This document shows positions 1-12,523 of a stretch of 64,000 nt of DNA, in pieces; the stretch's first letter is position 1; each line of letters starts with the position of its first letter. Both the position numbers and the translations under genes were made by a program. Origin of the DNA: Punctularia strigosozonata HHB-11173 SS5 (Eukaryota > Basidiomycota > Agaricomycetes > Corticiales > Punctulariaceae); contig NW_006767445.1 of assembly GCF_000264995.1 (NCBI RefSeq), forward strand, positions 442,084 through 506,083, read 5' to 3'. The notes beneath the pieces are model-generated. The model was not told where the DNA came from and did no database searches. It was given only the letters and a program-made list of their open reading frames with translations.

Positions 1-1680
1 CCGCCGTCCGACCCTCAGCCGCCGTCCGACCCGGGCTTGCCATTCGACTCTCATGCGGGTTTCTTGAACGCGATGCGGATCGTGGTGCGCATGGCGTTCC
101 TAGGGCCACGCGAGCTGCTCGTGCTAAGCCATGTCAATAAGTGAGTTTTCGAAGCTGCACTAGTCAAGATGTCGCTCTGACTATCTCGTCGCCTCTAGGA
201 ACCTGCGCGAGCTCTGTACAGACGACCGCCTCTATGAGAAATGGTTTCTTGTGTGTGTTCCGTCCCTGTCAGATGGGTACTCCGCCGAACTGATCACGAT
301 CGGCTTCAGCTGCTGATGGACGGCCAGCTGAAGATCGAACTTCAGCGGGCACAAGTATCCTCGCTCTCGTATACGAAGCGGTGCGTCAATTGGATTTCGT
401 TGAACGTGTCAGTGACCGGCCATTTGCAAGGCATTTCGTGCATCTCGCGATGAAGCTGCATTGCATCGAGTGCAAGGACGCGTACTCCGGACATGTCTAC
501 GTGCTGTCGATGCGGGTGCGTGCTGCGCGCCATGTAGGCATCTGCTATTAACACGTTGCGTTCGTGATCTAGCGCATCTGCTTGAAGTGTCTCGTCGCCC
601 TAGATCGCTACACGTGCATTACGTCGTCAAAAGCAAACAGGTGAGCGATTCCCATGTCGCCTGCAAGAGCTTGTTATGCCGACTTGCATTCATCCAGGAA
701 GTATACGCTCTCCGAGAAGAACCTCAGCGAGTCGACCGTGGTCATCTTGTACGCCTCTCCTCCATTGTGCTCGTTCACCGGCGTCTAAGGCTTAGCTTAG
801 CACCGCGGGTCAGGCTCGAAACGCAGCCAAGATCCTTTGCGAGGAAGTGGTCCGGGAGAAGTATGAATTAGCTCATTGTCTGTCCGAGCCTGGCTGACGC
901 CATCCACAGGGCTAAGGAAAAATATAGCCTGTCTGACCGCGGACTGGAGGTGATGCTAGTAACGAAGGCGAAGCGCCAGCAAGACGACTACGAGCAGCGC
1001 CTAGCCGACTACGAGGCAGCCCGCGAGGCACACGACGCCCTCATCCGCGAAGGTCGTGAAGAGGAGGCCGCGAAGTTCATGAGCCGCATCGGTGCAGACC
1101 CGCCGAAGCTGCGCGTCGTGAAAGGAAATCCGGACGACCTCACCCATCGCATGTCCGCTACGCTGCCTGTCGGGTGAGTCTAACGTTCACGTGTTGCACC
1201 CTGGGTAACAGCGGATTGACGCATCCCACGCCCTCATGAAGGTGGTTGCGCGTCGATGCGGACGGCAATGTCTTCCACGACAAAGTGCGGACCTGCGCGA
1301 TCTGCAAGCTGATCAAGGACTTCGAACACGAGGCGCGCAAACCCACGGCCTCCCCGGTTGCCTCCAGCAGTCGCCAGGCCTCCCAGGCGGAGCCGGCCGA
1401 TACCATCCTCTCCTGGGTGAAAGACGTCTTCCCGGCCTCGGACTATAACGAGCACGTCCGGAAGGACCACGTCGCCCCGCTCAGCGGGGAGTGCCAGCCG
1501 TGGTGCGCAAGCTTCTTCATGGAGGAGAGAATCTCCCGCCCGCTGGTCGCGATTCAGCCAGGCGCGCCCAGCCTGGAGGTAGGGGATAAGGCCGGCGCGG
1601 TGGAGTGGATCGGCGGTGACTGCCAGCTCTGCATGAACCGCAGTGCTATGCGGCGCTTGGGCCTCGTTCATCCTCTTTGA
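1..1680 (+). CDS. F-box-type protein, 3' part (gene runs off the left edge)
   Basis: The first exon in the window (to 140) reads in frame through a segment typical of the end of a fungal F-box (FLGPRELLVLSHVNKNLREL), followed by an intron 141-198 and LCTDDRLYEKW. Further exons carry an internal Cys pair around 430-620, a charged coiled segment (about 950-1177) and a last exon from roughly 1230 with TCAIC and CQLC pairs, ending in a TGA at 1678-1680. This order is usual for basidiomycete F-box proteins with a cysteine-rich middle and a long C-terminal region; such proteins are Skp1-binding substrate adaptors of SCF ubiquitin ligases. The exon joins between 240 and 940 could not be fixed with confidence, so a decayed gene is possible. 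The start lies left of the window. Confidence 0.5.
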
Positions 1681-1863
1681 GGCGGCGTTGGTATCAAGAC
1701 CGGCATGGAGAGCGACGTTCCTGTACTACCTCGGCGCTAACGCCAGCCTCACACTAGCTACAACATGTTATGTAAACCCTTTCATGTCCGTTCCTGTGAA
1801 GCAACTATGAAGCGTCCTCAACCACTGCTAGTCATCCGTTAGACTTCGATTGCCGACGGCCAC

Positions 1864-1886
1864 GTAGGTAGGTAGGTAGGTAGGTA
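1864..1886. repeat. (TAGG)n microsatellite
   Basis: Five to six perfect copies of a TAGG unit lie in the intergenic stretch. Confidence 0.9.
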
Positions 1887-2156
1887 TATTTCCGGCGCGG
1901 TCCCAATAGCGGAACAACCGGTTGCCGCACCGCACGTCAATACGCACGGCTTGGCGCACACAGTGCATCCACGGCCCCCGTGAGCTGCTATACACGCTAT
2001 GCGGCACTTGGGGTGCGAGCTTCGTGGCTGAACGACTGGCAGTAATCGCTTCCGCGGATCATTCACGGAGGCGCGTTGCCAGTCCGGCCCTGGTCTAACG
2101 GTTTACTCCCATCGTTCTTCTTTCTATTATGGCCTCATTGCATCATGCGAATAACA

Positions 2157-2163
2157 TATAAAA
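2157..2163 (+). promoter_or_regulatory. TATA box of the SRPBCC gene
   Basis: The sequence TATAAAA lies 57 bp upstream of the ATG at 2220, a normal distance for a fungal core promoter. Confidence 0.55.
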
Positions 2164-2219
2164 TGGCAAACGGGTCCGGCAAACGATGTACGTTGGCGTG
2201 ATCGTTCGCTCTCACCACC

Positions 2220-3041
2220 ATGTTCAAGCTGCAGACGCTCCTCGTTGCCTCGACATGTCTACTGTTGGATGGCGCGCTGTCGCTCGCCCAGTCCAACCTG
2301 CCTGACCTGGTGTGTTGCCCGGTCCTTGCAACGCGCTTGAGACAGGGTCAGTGATCAACTTCACGTAGGGTACTGGAGTGTTTGAAGTGAGCACGCGTAT
2401 CTTGATCGATGCTCCACTGGAAACCGTATGGAACACGATACTCGACTTCCCTCGGTACCCGGACTGGAACCCTTTCTCTCGGTAGGCTCTAGGGTTCCGC
2501 CGTCATTTATTTGGCCTGAGAATCGCATCAGGTCACAGGTGGTTTGCGATGATCTCTTCGTCCCTCTCGCCAACCAGTAGGTACATCTTTTCCTCGTCTG
2601 AGGAAGGGTTCGCTGACCCGTGCCAAGAACTGCGTTCGAGGGCGCCAGGATCATCATCAATGTACAGATTCCGCCATTGACCCCTCCCGTCAACCGTTCA
2701 ACGCCGTCGAACCTGCTCCACACGCAGATCTCATTCGAGAACATCACGCACTTGCAGCCTGATCTGCACCGCGTCGCCTGGAAGCAGATCGACATCCCAG
2801 ACATCGCGGTGAATGCGACTCGGTGGCAGGCGGTACGTGCTCTCCCCATGGCTGTCAGGGTACGAAGCTGAGTCAATAGAGATAGGTTAGCACGGTGGGT
2901 AACCAGACGTTGTACGAGAGTGCGGAGGTATACGGTGGAGGATTGGCCGGAGCGGTGGAGCTCCTGTACGGCACGGGTTTGCAGGAGGCATTCGACGCGC
3001 AGGGTGTTGCGTTGAAGGCGCTTCTCGAGGGCACTTCATGA
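2220..3041 (+). CDS. Secreted SRPBCC (START-like) domain protein
   Basis: Five exons (2220-2309, 2369-2481, 2532-2576, 2628-2832, 2886-3041) join in frame to 202 residues. Residues 1-23 are a signal peptide (hydrophobic core TLLVASTCLLLDGALSLA). The rest fits the SRPBCC ligand-binding fold: the opening strand and helix read ILIDAPLETVWNTILDFPRY, followed by PDWNPF, a signature of fungal SRPBCC proteins. The C-terminal helix (LYGTGLQEAFDAQGVALKAL) is also typical. Such proteins bind hydrophobic ligands in a helix-grip cavity; the ligand here is unknown. Several NxT/S sites agree with secretion. A TATA box stands 57 bp upstream. I am confident of the family and exon joins, not of a function. 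Confidence 0.82.
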
Positions 3042-3271
3042 TCAGATCCGAGGAGCGATAGTTTTATGTTCCCGTGCTGAAGAATCGGTCCGTCGACTGT
3101 GTTCCTAACGACCTTGCGGGGCGTGTCAGAATGAGGGTGAGATGTGGCGAGGCGTCCCCAGAAGTCCGATTGCATCTAGCTATATATACAGAGTGCTGCA
3201 GATACGCGACCTGTGCCCGATATCAGGACGCCGTCACTTCAGGAAGAGGAGTGGTGGACTGACCCGACATT

Positions 3272-3693
3272 TCACGCGGACGTCTTCAGCAACTGCGCAA
3301 CCCGTGCCTCTACATCGCTAGGCGACAGCCCATCCAGCTCGACATGTTTCTCCACTCCCTTCTCTACGTGCGCATAGAAGTTGTCGTGAGCTTGTCGCAT
3401 ATGACCGCAGTTGCACAGGAGGCTTACCAAACCGCGCGAAGAACCTTGCCGGAGTGCCCGACGCCTCTCGGATGAGTACGGGCAGGTCAGGGTTTGCTTT
3501 CTTTATTGCTGGGTACGCAGACTGAATAAATTGCCTGCTCGTATACGAAGTATATGCACGGTCAGTGCCCCGGAGACAGAGAGGCCCCTTCGAGGGTCAC
3601 TGACCGGGTCCCCTCGGAGCCTGGTCCCGACTGGGAGCAGAGAATACGAAGTTCACGAATCGCGGGAGAGAGTGCCCTTGCAAAAGCAGACAT
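3272..3693 (-). CDS. NDUFA2: NADH:ubiquinone oxidoreductase subunit NDUFA2 (B8, CI-10.5 kDa)
   Basis: Three short minus-strand exons (3605-3693, 3428-3537, 3272-3363) separated by GT-AG introns of 67 and 64 nt join to a 96-residue protein, close to the family's roughly 100. It begins MSAFARALSPAIRELRILCS, followed by QSGPGSEGTRRQFIQ. The central block AIKKANPDLPVLIREASG is the hallmark of the mitochondrial L51/S25/CI-B8 thioredoxin-like family and matches human NDUFA2 (LKKANPDLPILIREC) closely; the tail reads EKHVELDGLSPSDVEARVAQ. NDUFA2 is an accessory subunit of respiratory complex I on the matrix side of the peripheral arm. One Cys lies near the N-terminus (ILCSQS). The alternative, mitochondrial ribosomal protein L43/mL43, shares the fold but not this length. 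Confidence 0.9.
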
Positions 3694-3958
3694 AGTCGCT
3701 AAGATGCCAGTAAATGCGAACAGCCCAGCGTTGTCGTCGTCGACAACACAACCGCGAGCCTATCGGCGCCAGCGGCCACGTGACACGCATATAACTTGCT
3801 CGTTGTGCACGACGGGCTCGGTCTCCTTTGAGCTCTGTCCTCGGGGAAATGAATTACACGTCATGCATCATGTTCAAGCCTGATACTATATACTCTGGTC
3901 GTGATGCGTAACACCTAGAGACATACGACGTCCTGCATTATCAACATTGGACGGCGAG

Positions 3959-6900
3959 CTACTTTGTTGACTCGCACAACAGCTTGTGCCCCGCCTTCCA
4001 GTCCTTCCTCTGGCACTCAGGTGAGCAGTAGCGCACCTTCTTACACCTGCTACAAATGAGTAGCCTCGGCTTTCCAGGCCCTTGACATGCTATGCAAGCG
4101 TCATCCCTAGTACCCCGAGCGTCCTGCAACGCTCCTGCGCGCATGACGCTGACGGGTTCCACGTACGGCATCGCGTACAGAGGAGAGATTGCGACCCGTG
4201 TGGCGTGTCGCAGTAGAGCTCGCAGGTTGTCCTGGCTCTGGAGGCCCTTGGGAAGGTGACGATCTCGTCCGCAGTTGCAAATGGTCGGCCCGCCCGGTTC
4301 GTCGCTCAACGGAATTCGACCGCTGGCAATGTACTCGCAATTCGGTCCGTGCTCCCACGTCCTGCACCGTTCCACGAGCGCAGGAAGCATCTTCCTCCAC
4401 ATCACCTCTTCCGCACGCGACGTGTGGATCCTTGTCGTAACGCTTCCGGGATGGCGGGTGAAAACACCATAAGCCCGCAACACGCCCGCCGCGTTTTCGC
4501 GATTCACAGGGAGGATAGCGCCGTCTATTACGACAGTGAACGCGGCCGAGTCAATCCGGATCCGATCGACGAAAACGAACATGTAGAGATTTCCGACCTC
4601 GGAATCGGCAATTGCGAAGACGCGGCGCTTCGGCCCTTTCATGCCGCAGTACTCAGCGAAGAACGAATTGATGGTCGTCTTCACCTCTCCAAGCACCTCG
4701 GACGCTACGGCCTCTGTCTTTGGCGAAGACTCAGAGGCGCGCTCGCGGTTGGATAGCTGTACGGCAAGGAGCTGCTCGAGCCATGGCATCAACATCTTCC
4801 GATTGGACACGTCCAGGGTGGTCAAACGATCCAAGGCGATTTGATGAACGCTCCATGAGGTCCTTCCGGCGACGGGAAACGGGTTCAAAGCATATCCACC
4901 TCCACCTAATGCGCCACAAGGAGGAACCACGACCTATACCGTGCGTGGTCAGCGTCGGTCTGGGATGAGCAGTTCGAACTAACCTCTACGTAGCGGGACT
5001 TTCTTGCTACACGCAATCTCATCTTGGACCCATCCACGGGATACGGAAACTTGATGGAAAAATCGGACACCCCGACGGAAATCATCATCGTGCAGGGCGA
5101 TTGCTGTTTTGCGGCCACGATAGCACCATTCCCCAGCGCTTGACCCACGCCTACGTCCGAGATAGGTATATGTCCCGTCAGCTTTTTGACCTCGTTCTGT
5201 TCCATTCCGACGATGATGCTGTACGAAGACGCCCTCCGAGTGTGATCGCGAGCGCTGACTGCAACCTTCTCCAGTTCGTTCGTGCAATTGGGCCGGTTCC
5301 GGAGGACCCTCACGTGCGTACTGTCGTTCACAGGGGCGCTAAACAGTTCAAGTTCTATACCGAGGGACTTCACGAACTTGACGCTGATGATAGGGTTGGG
5401 CTTTAGGCAGAGCGCTACGGTGAGGCCCGCAGCCACGACTATCCACGTCGGCGCCCAAAACGTGAATACGACATGGGAAGCATCCTTCAGTCCTCTCGGA
5501 TCTTCAGCGATGACCGCGCAATGCTGTCCACCCGGAGAGTCGACGATCCTTCCTGGGACTGCGTTAATAGCCAAGAAGGCGTTCACGTACATCCCGGACC
5601 AAAGCTGCACCATGATTGTCGGCGAGGAGTCGCCAAGCTCGATCAATGGCAGCAACGCTGACCTCGGGACTGTGAGGGCGATACATACGACTGGCCCGAC
5701 ATCTTTCCAATCCTTAAACAAGCTCATGGGCGGGTGCGACATGGCCAATTCGCGCCATCGTGAGGTCAAAGGGTCGACCGTGTAGAGGCCGAAGAGATGT
5801 AGTTGAAGGCAGAGTTCCTGGTAAGAGGAAGAACGAATCCACCAGTGGGGATCGCGTTCAACTAAATTCAATAGCGACCCGAAGACGTCCCCCCAGGTGC
5901 CGTCCTGGATGATGAGTCGTCGACGTAGCAATGCTAACAACGTGACAAAGGAGTGGCGCCCGTAGTGATCTCTATGCAGACGCTCGAGCGCCAAGCGGGA
6001 GCGGGCGGCCATGATACTGGTCAGGCATTCATTATCGAACATATTCGTGTAGACCTCGAAAAGAAGTTGGGCGAGGGGGATCACACTAAAACACGGAGTG
6101 GGAATCTCGGCGTTGGACATGTCCCCGTGCGCAGGGTTAACCCAAACCAGGCGTTCGTGGAACTGGCTTGTGCGATTTTGTGTCTCCGTCCGAAGCATCT
6201 CTCCAAACTCATGGACAAGCAACTCGTGTGCACAGGACTGGGTCGAGAACCCCGTCAGGCAGGGGCGGGGAGAAAGGCCCACCAAGAGAGCCATAGCTGT
6301 GATATCGACTCCTAAAGCGTTGCGAAGCCCGACGCTTGGTTCGTCAGAATGCTGGAGGAGAGTCTCTGTGTATAGTACTGCCTTGCTACCACTGTCTTCC
6401 TTCATGAGCGGTTGCGTGACTGTAAGGACGTTGACGAGGCCCAAATGGTCATTTAAGTTAGACGAGTCGATAACGTCGAATTTGCAGGGGAAAGCGGGAG
6501 AGGACGGTGTCGAAGAGCGATCGGCAAGCAAGATCTCCGGGGCGCCCCATTGGTCGACGGGCAGAGCGGGAAGATGATCACCGTGTCGTGAGCAGTGATC
6601 GAGTGCACGACAGAAGAACAAGGCGTCTCCGGTGTAAAATCGAAGATTAAGGGAGGAGATGTTCGTGTCGAGCCTCGTCTTGAAGGCATCACCCCATGAC
6701 TTGAATTGCGCCAACATGAAGGCCCGCACATCGCCCTTCTTCCACGAGGTGTACTGTGACTCAGACACTGGCGCGAATGCGTCGAAGATGTGGAAACCTT
6801 GAGCAGGAAACGTGCCGTAATGGACATTCATGACCTCTCCCGAGCGACAGTAAACGAACAGAGGGTTTATGTTCGTCGCCGCGTTGACGTCCACAGCAGC

Positions 6901-7612
6901 CTGGAATGTTGTCCCCGTCTTACAGAACCGCTCGTGACGCTTCCATATGACTGGCGCGGCTTCCCCGAACAAAGGGCCTGCAGAGCGAACCGCGGATATG
7001 CTTATGCCGGTGTCGAGTATGCCTTTAAACCCTTTACGCAGCGCCTCTAGTCGAACCGCGTCCACTTGCGCGAACTTGGAATAGAGACACCATAGACGAT
7101 GAAGCTCCGAGAGCGTGTGGGACGAAACCATATGCATGTACCGTCCATACTTCGATTTCGACCACGTCTCCATGTCCGTCGAAGCATCCGCAAGTTGGGT
7201 GCTTAAACGTCCAAGGAGCTGGAAGGACTTGTCGTCGATGAATATGTGATAGAAGCAATCGAAAGCTACGTCGGAAGCCGTTCCCTCAGCAATCAGCGAG
7301 AACAGAACGATGTTGCGCGCTAGAGCAGACAACCGTGGTTCAATATCCGTTCTCGTGGATCGCGGCGAGTCTAAACGCACCCAATATCGCTGGTTCGTGA
7401 TCACAACAAGTGAAATCTAGCACCCTATCGACTTGCGTTTCCGTTTTCAGATCGGCGTAGAGCGTATAGAGGATGTTACGCGCATCTCCACAACCGAGGA
7501 GAAGCACGTCCGCCGCCAGCCCTGGTGGGAGGTCTTGCGTCAAGCAAACGGCGGGCGTGTTCCCCACGGGATAGAAAAATAGCTTTGTGGGCCAGAACAG
7601 GTTGTGCGACAT
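3959..7612 (-). CDS. DUF4470 and MYND zinc-finger protein, copy A (intact)
   Basis: Three exons (7381-7612, 4984-7319, 3959-4933) join to 1180 residues. The N-terminus (MSHNLFWPTKLFFYPVGNTP, then CLTQDLPPG and VLLLGCGDARNILYTLYADL) is the DUF4470 domain, which looks like a degenerate methyltransferase-type Rossmann start. A long region without a recognised domain follows. The C-terminus is a complete MYND finger: ACQGPGKPRLLICSRCKKVR followed by YCSPECQRKDWKAGHKLLCE, with all Cys and His ligands present. MYND fingers mediate protein-protein contacts. The start was set by homology with copy B; an ATG two codons upstream is also possible. It is the only complete member of a three-copy array at 3.9-13.7 kb. 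No precise function is known for the family. Confidence 0.85.
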
Positions 7613-8861
7613 GACCATGGGGACTTGGTTGCGTGAATTGCAGGTGGCTGCAATGCGAACGGTGACCGTCGTTCAGTCGCTATATGACTGGTAAGCATTG
7701 CGCCGCCGCGTTATGGACATTCCAACACGTTGCCCTATGGAAGGAGGGTTAGATTGCTTCGAAGCGTGATCTGCGTACGTACAAAATACCAATCAAGTTC
7801 GTCTTGGTTGTACCCTTGCTCGCGGAAGTATGAGGGTGGCCGTGAATCCGGTATCCTACGCGTTGACGCCCTATCAGGTAACTCGTCGTCTATGACGGAT
7901 TCCACGTGTTGGTTTCACGTACGTTATACCGCTCATCTTCTTGGCTCGTTGTAACAAACGCATCCGAATCAACTGGTAGGAACATTTCGAACGAGCATGG
8001 CCATGATTTGCACTCGCGAGCGTGATCTTCGAGCCTGACTGAAGGTAACTCCAAGAACTCATTGACGGCGAGGTTTGAGAGATATGTTTCTCATCTTTCC
8101 CATCATACCCACAGATTCACGACGGGGCCGGAATGGTTCTGGATGTAGGAATTCGTTTATAGAAGCAACCTGCTTCTCTCTTCTCTCTTAAGCGGCAATA
8201 TGCTGCTCACGGGAATGGCCTTGCGTTTGGAGATCCTGCTCAATTGACGCCTTCATGTAACGACGATCTAGTCTCCCCATGCTTCATAACGACGATCGCC
8301 GGATAAGCTTCGTAAAGAAACGCAAGCGTCGCATCCTCTCGCCTCATGCGTGCCAGGCCGCCGCTGCCAACATCGAGTCAACCAGATCCTGAGTTTACCT
8401 CTGAGCGACGCACGACGTTAGCCGGTGGTCCAAACGAGGGATGATTAACCCGTAATCTCCTGCAATGCTTACCGGAGTCCATGCCACGGGATCCACAAAT
8501 CCCGTTCATCTGCAACTGCGTGTCCCAGATCTACGGTCTTACGGGAAATGCGGAACAAACTATCCTCATAGATATTGTGGGCTCTTTGGGCATATCGAGG
8601 GACTCCAGCTCAGCGCGGTCGCTGTCGCCGTTAAGGTGGTCAACGACCGCGCCATCCGTCGGCGAGACAAAATTCACGTGACATGCACAGGAGATTTCGT
8701 GGTCGACGTCGCCCTCGACGAACGAACTTTCACGATCATGCGCGCAATCTTCCGCTCAAGCTCGGAGGATCCCATCCCTCTAATCGTGAGCTGAATGACA
8801 CGCGGCGCTCGACATGCGGCGCTCGACATTCTCGGCATTGCGTACAATTGTGTATACCGTA
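7613..8861. other. Intergenic between MYND-array copies A and B
   Basis: No gene recognised. A plus-strand open frame at 8465-8794 encodes 109 residues without any familiar motif and is probably chance. A 14-nt direct repeat (two copies of GCGGCGCTCGACAT) lies near 8803-8830, just past the stop of copy B. Confidence 0.5.
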
Positions 8862-11800
8862 CTACCTGCAGAATTGCTTGTGTCCCGCCTTCCAATCCTT
8901 CCTCTGGCACTCAGACGAGCAATAGCGCACCTTCTTGCACCTGCCACAGCTCAGCAAAGTCGGCTTCCATGGACCACCGCAAGCTTTGCAGGAATTCAGG
9001 TCGTTTTGAATGCTCGCAGACAGACCCTGTTCAGGCGCTGCACGGCCGGTGACGGGCTCCACGTATGGCATCGCGAAGAGCAAGGGGATGGCGACCCTCG
9101 TCGCATACGGTAGGAGAGCCTTCAGGTCGTCCTGGCCGCGCAAGCCTTCGGGCAGGTGGTGCCCGCGCCCGCAGCTGCAGAGTGTGTGGCCGACCAGTTC
9201 GTCGCTGAGCGGGATACATCCTGCGGCGATATACTCGCAATCTGCGCCGTGGTCCCATGTCCTACATCTCTCTACGAGCGCAGGGAGCATCTTCTTCCAC
9301 AACAGCGCTTCCGCATTGGACATCCCGATCGACAACATGCTTCCTGCGGGATGGCTGTCGGGGCGTCTAAGCCGGGCATTCGCTCGCGCAACCACGTTTG
9401 CGTTGTCGGGATCTAAGGGGAGGACGGCACCGTCAATCACCACGGTGAACGATGCGGAGTCCAGCCAGATCCGATCGACGAAGATCAGCATGTATATGCC
9501 CAGCCCCTCGTTCTGAGCAAACCCGAACACGCTGACCCTAGGGCCGCGCATGCCAGCGAACCCTGCGAAGAGTGAGTTGAGGGTTTCCTTAACGTCCCCG
9601 AGGATACCCGGGGAAGCGGCGTCCGCCTTGGGCCGTTCGACCAGGGCGCGCTCGTGATCTGATAGCTGCAGGGTCAGAAGTGGATCCATCCACTTCGCTA
9701 TCATCGCCATTTTAGTGACGTCCAGCATGCTCAGTCGTTCCAGAGCCACGTGATGGACGCTCCATGGGTCCCCCTCGACGATTGGGAACGGGCTCAACGC
9801 ATATCCGCCTTTGTCAACTGGACCAGAAGGACGGACCACAACCTAGAGTCGATATTCAGCTAGCAGCCGTGTCTAGTTCAGGCACAACTTGCCTCGACGT
9901 AGTGCGATTTACGAGCCACGCGGAGCCTCTGACGCGATCCATCGACCGGATACGGATACCTCAGGGAATACCGTGCATCTCCGATGGATATCGCCATTGT
10001 ACAGGGTGCCTTTTGTGTGGCGGTCACTATAGCGCCCTCGGCGAGAGCTTGACACGCGGCTGCGTCCGATAAAGGTATTTTCCCCGTCAGGTGATTCACT
10101 TCAAAGTTTCGTCCTAGGTCAACCGTGACGCTGTACGGAGACGCGCTCCGGCGGGGGCCTCGGACGTCGGTTGCTATCTTCTCCAACTCGTTGGTGCAGT
10201 TCGGCCTGTTTCGTAGCACCCGTACGTGCGCCTTGTCGGTGACCGAGGCGCTGAATATTTCGAGGTTCAATCCGAGGGTCGCCCGGAACTTCATAGATGC
10301 GGGGATCGTCGGTTTCAGGGCCAACGCGACGGTGACGCCTGCGGACGCGACGATCCATGTCGGCGCCAAGAACGTGAAGACGACGTTGAGTGCTTCTTTC
10401 ACGCTTTTCACATCTTCAGCCACGAAAACTGGGTCCTGGCCATCCGGCGAGTCGACCAACTGTCCAGGCGCTGCGTTGACGTACATGAAAGTGTTCATGC
10501 CTCCTCCGGCCTGGAGTCACGTCACGACACTTGGTGATGACTCATTGACCGATATCAGGGAGCGTAAATACGATCTCGGGGCGGTGAGCGCAACGCATAC
10601 GACCGGACCGACATGGTCCCATCCTTCGAACAGATGCGTAGGCGGAGGGGACAGAACAAAGTTTCGCCAGTCCGAGGTGAGAGGCGGGAAGGTGTAGAGG
10701 CCAAAGAGGTGGAGATAGAGGTATAACTCCTGGTAGAAGGTGGACCGTACCATGGCGCTGGGATCTCGTTTGACAATGTCCAGAAACGATTCCATAGTGT
10801 CCTTCCAGGCGCCACCCTCAATATTGAGTCGCTGCTTTATGAGGTTCAGGAACATGACAAAGGAATGGCGGTTGTACTGGTCCTGGCTTAGACGTTCGAG
10901 CGCCCAAGGGGAAGAACGGGCGGCCCTGAGACTATCCAAGCTTTCGTTGTCGAACATGTTCGTGTAGATTCCAAACAAGAACTTCCCCAGGGAATCAGCC
11001 TCATAAGTAGGGGGAGGAGATTCGGCCGTGGACGCGTCCCCCTGCGCTGGGTTGACCCACGCCAGTCGTTCGTGCCATTGGCGTGTACGTCCTTCCTCGG
11101 AGACTATTGAATGAGCTCGCAACTCGTGCACACATGACTGAGTCGAGAATCCTGTCAGCCACGGACGTGGAGCAAGTCCTATGAGGAGGGCCATGGCGTC
11201 AACACTGGCGCATAGAGAGTTGCGGAGGTCAGCGCCCGGTTCGTCGGTGTTCTGGATGAGGGTTTCCGTGTACAGAATCGCTTTGCGACCCCCATCTTCG
11301 TTCATGAGAGGTCGAGTGACTGTGATGATGTTGAGAAGGCCCAAATGGTCGGTCAAATTGGAGCAATCGATGACGTCGAACCTGGAGGGGAATGCGCGAG
11401 GGTATATGGACGAAGAGCATCCATCAAGTACAAGTTCCCCAGAACTCCAGAGACCAACGGGTAAGGCGGGGGTGCTATCGCCGGTCCGGGCGCGATATTC
11501 GAGTGCACGACAAAACAGTAGGGCATCTCCTGTGTAAAATCGAAGGAACAACTTCGAAGATGTTTTGTCCTGGACCCTCGCCCTGAACGAATCACTCCAG
11601 CATCGAAACTGTGCTAGTATTGAGGCCCGCACGTCGCCCTTCTCCCAGGAGATGTTCGGAGATGGTGAGACTGGCGCGAAGGCATCGAATAGGTGAAACC
11701 CCTGGGGAGGGAACGTGCCGTAGTGGGGATTAATGGTCTCTCCCTGGCGGGAATACGCGAAAAGGGGGTTCACGTTCTTCGCTCCATCGAGGGCTTCATT

Positions 11801-12523
11801 TGACGAAAATGTAGTTCCCGTCTTCCAAAACTGCGCTTCCATCTCCCATACAGCTTCCGCAGCCTCCATGAACACGGGGCCCGCAGAGCGGAGCGCGGAC
11901 ATGTTGACGCCAGACTCTTGGCGTCGAGCCAAGTTCTTGAAATCGCGGCGAAGTGTCGCAATCCGGCTTGAGTCAAGGCGCACGAACCCCGCATAGAGAC
12001 TCCACAAGTGGTGGAGTTCTGACAGCGTGTGCGATGCAAGGATGTGCATGTACGATCCATACTCTGATTTTGACCACGCCTCCATACTCGTCGAAGCATC
12101 CGCGAGTTGGCGGCTTCGACGTGCAAGGAGATCGACAGACTGATCATCGATGAATATATGGTAGAAGATATTGAAGATGAAATCGGACTCCTTCCCGTCG
12201 GTGATGAGGGTGAAGAGCACGATGTTGCGAGCTGAAGTACACGCATTATTAGATGTACTCAATTGCAACGGTATAGGGGTGGACATCGTACCCAATATGG
12301 CTGGCTCGTGATCACAACAGGTGATATCGAGCTGTCTGTCACCTTGACTGTCGGGTTTAAGATCCGCGAACAGTGTGTAGAGTATGTTCCGGGGATCACC
12401 ACAGCCTAGGAGAAGCACGTCCGCCGCCTGCCCTGGAGGAAGATCTTGCGTGAGGCAGATGGCGGCTGTGTTCCCAACAGGATAGAAGAAAAGCTTCGTC
12501 GGCCAGAGGAGGTTGGTCGACAT
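8862..12523 (-). pseudogene. DUF4470 and MYND zinc-finger protein, copy B (one in-frame stop)
   Basis: Full-length paralog of copy A with the same three-exon plan (12292-12523, 9893-12231, 8862-9842). The first intron (60 nt) is in frame; the second (9843-9892) has a GC donor where copy A has GT. The N-terminus (MSTNLLWPTKLFFYPVGNTA) is DUF4470 and the C-terminus is a complete MYND finger (CKACGGPWKPTLLSCGRCKK, then YCSSECQRKDWKAGHKQFC). A TGA at 10517-10519 interrupts the frame where copy A has a Gln codon, with no length difference around it, so the simplest reading is a nonsense change that cuts the product to about 650 residues without MYND. A 39-nt intron ending at the CAG just past the stop would rescue it but is shorter than any other intron here. 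Confidence 0.75.
9843..9892 (-). other. GC-AG intron in MYND copy B
   Basis: The donor reads GAG|GCAAGT and the acceptor TCTAG. The exons on both sides match copy A, whose corresponding intron (4934-4983) starts GTTAGT. The second base of the donor therefore differs between the paralogs while the rest of the donor is a strong consensus. Confidence 0.8.

Larger units (their letters stand above)
1681..2219. other. Intergenic; tetranucleotide repeat and promoter of the SRPBCC gene
   Basis: No gene seen. The stretch holds a short TAGG repeat at 1864-1886 and a TATAAAA box at 2157-2163, 57 bp before the next start codon. Confidence 0.6.

Noticed and set aside
8465-8794. Possible small gene between the MYND copies
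   Set aside because: No motif, no supporting splice structure, codon use not distinctive.
10481-10519. 39-nt intron that would remove the stop in MYND copy B
   Set aside because: Shorter than all other introns here, and copy A has no intron at this place; a nonsense change is simpler.
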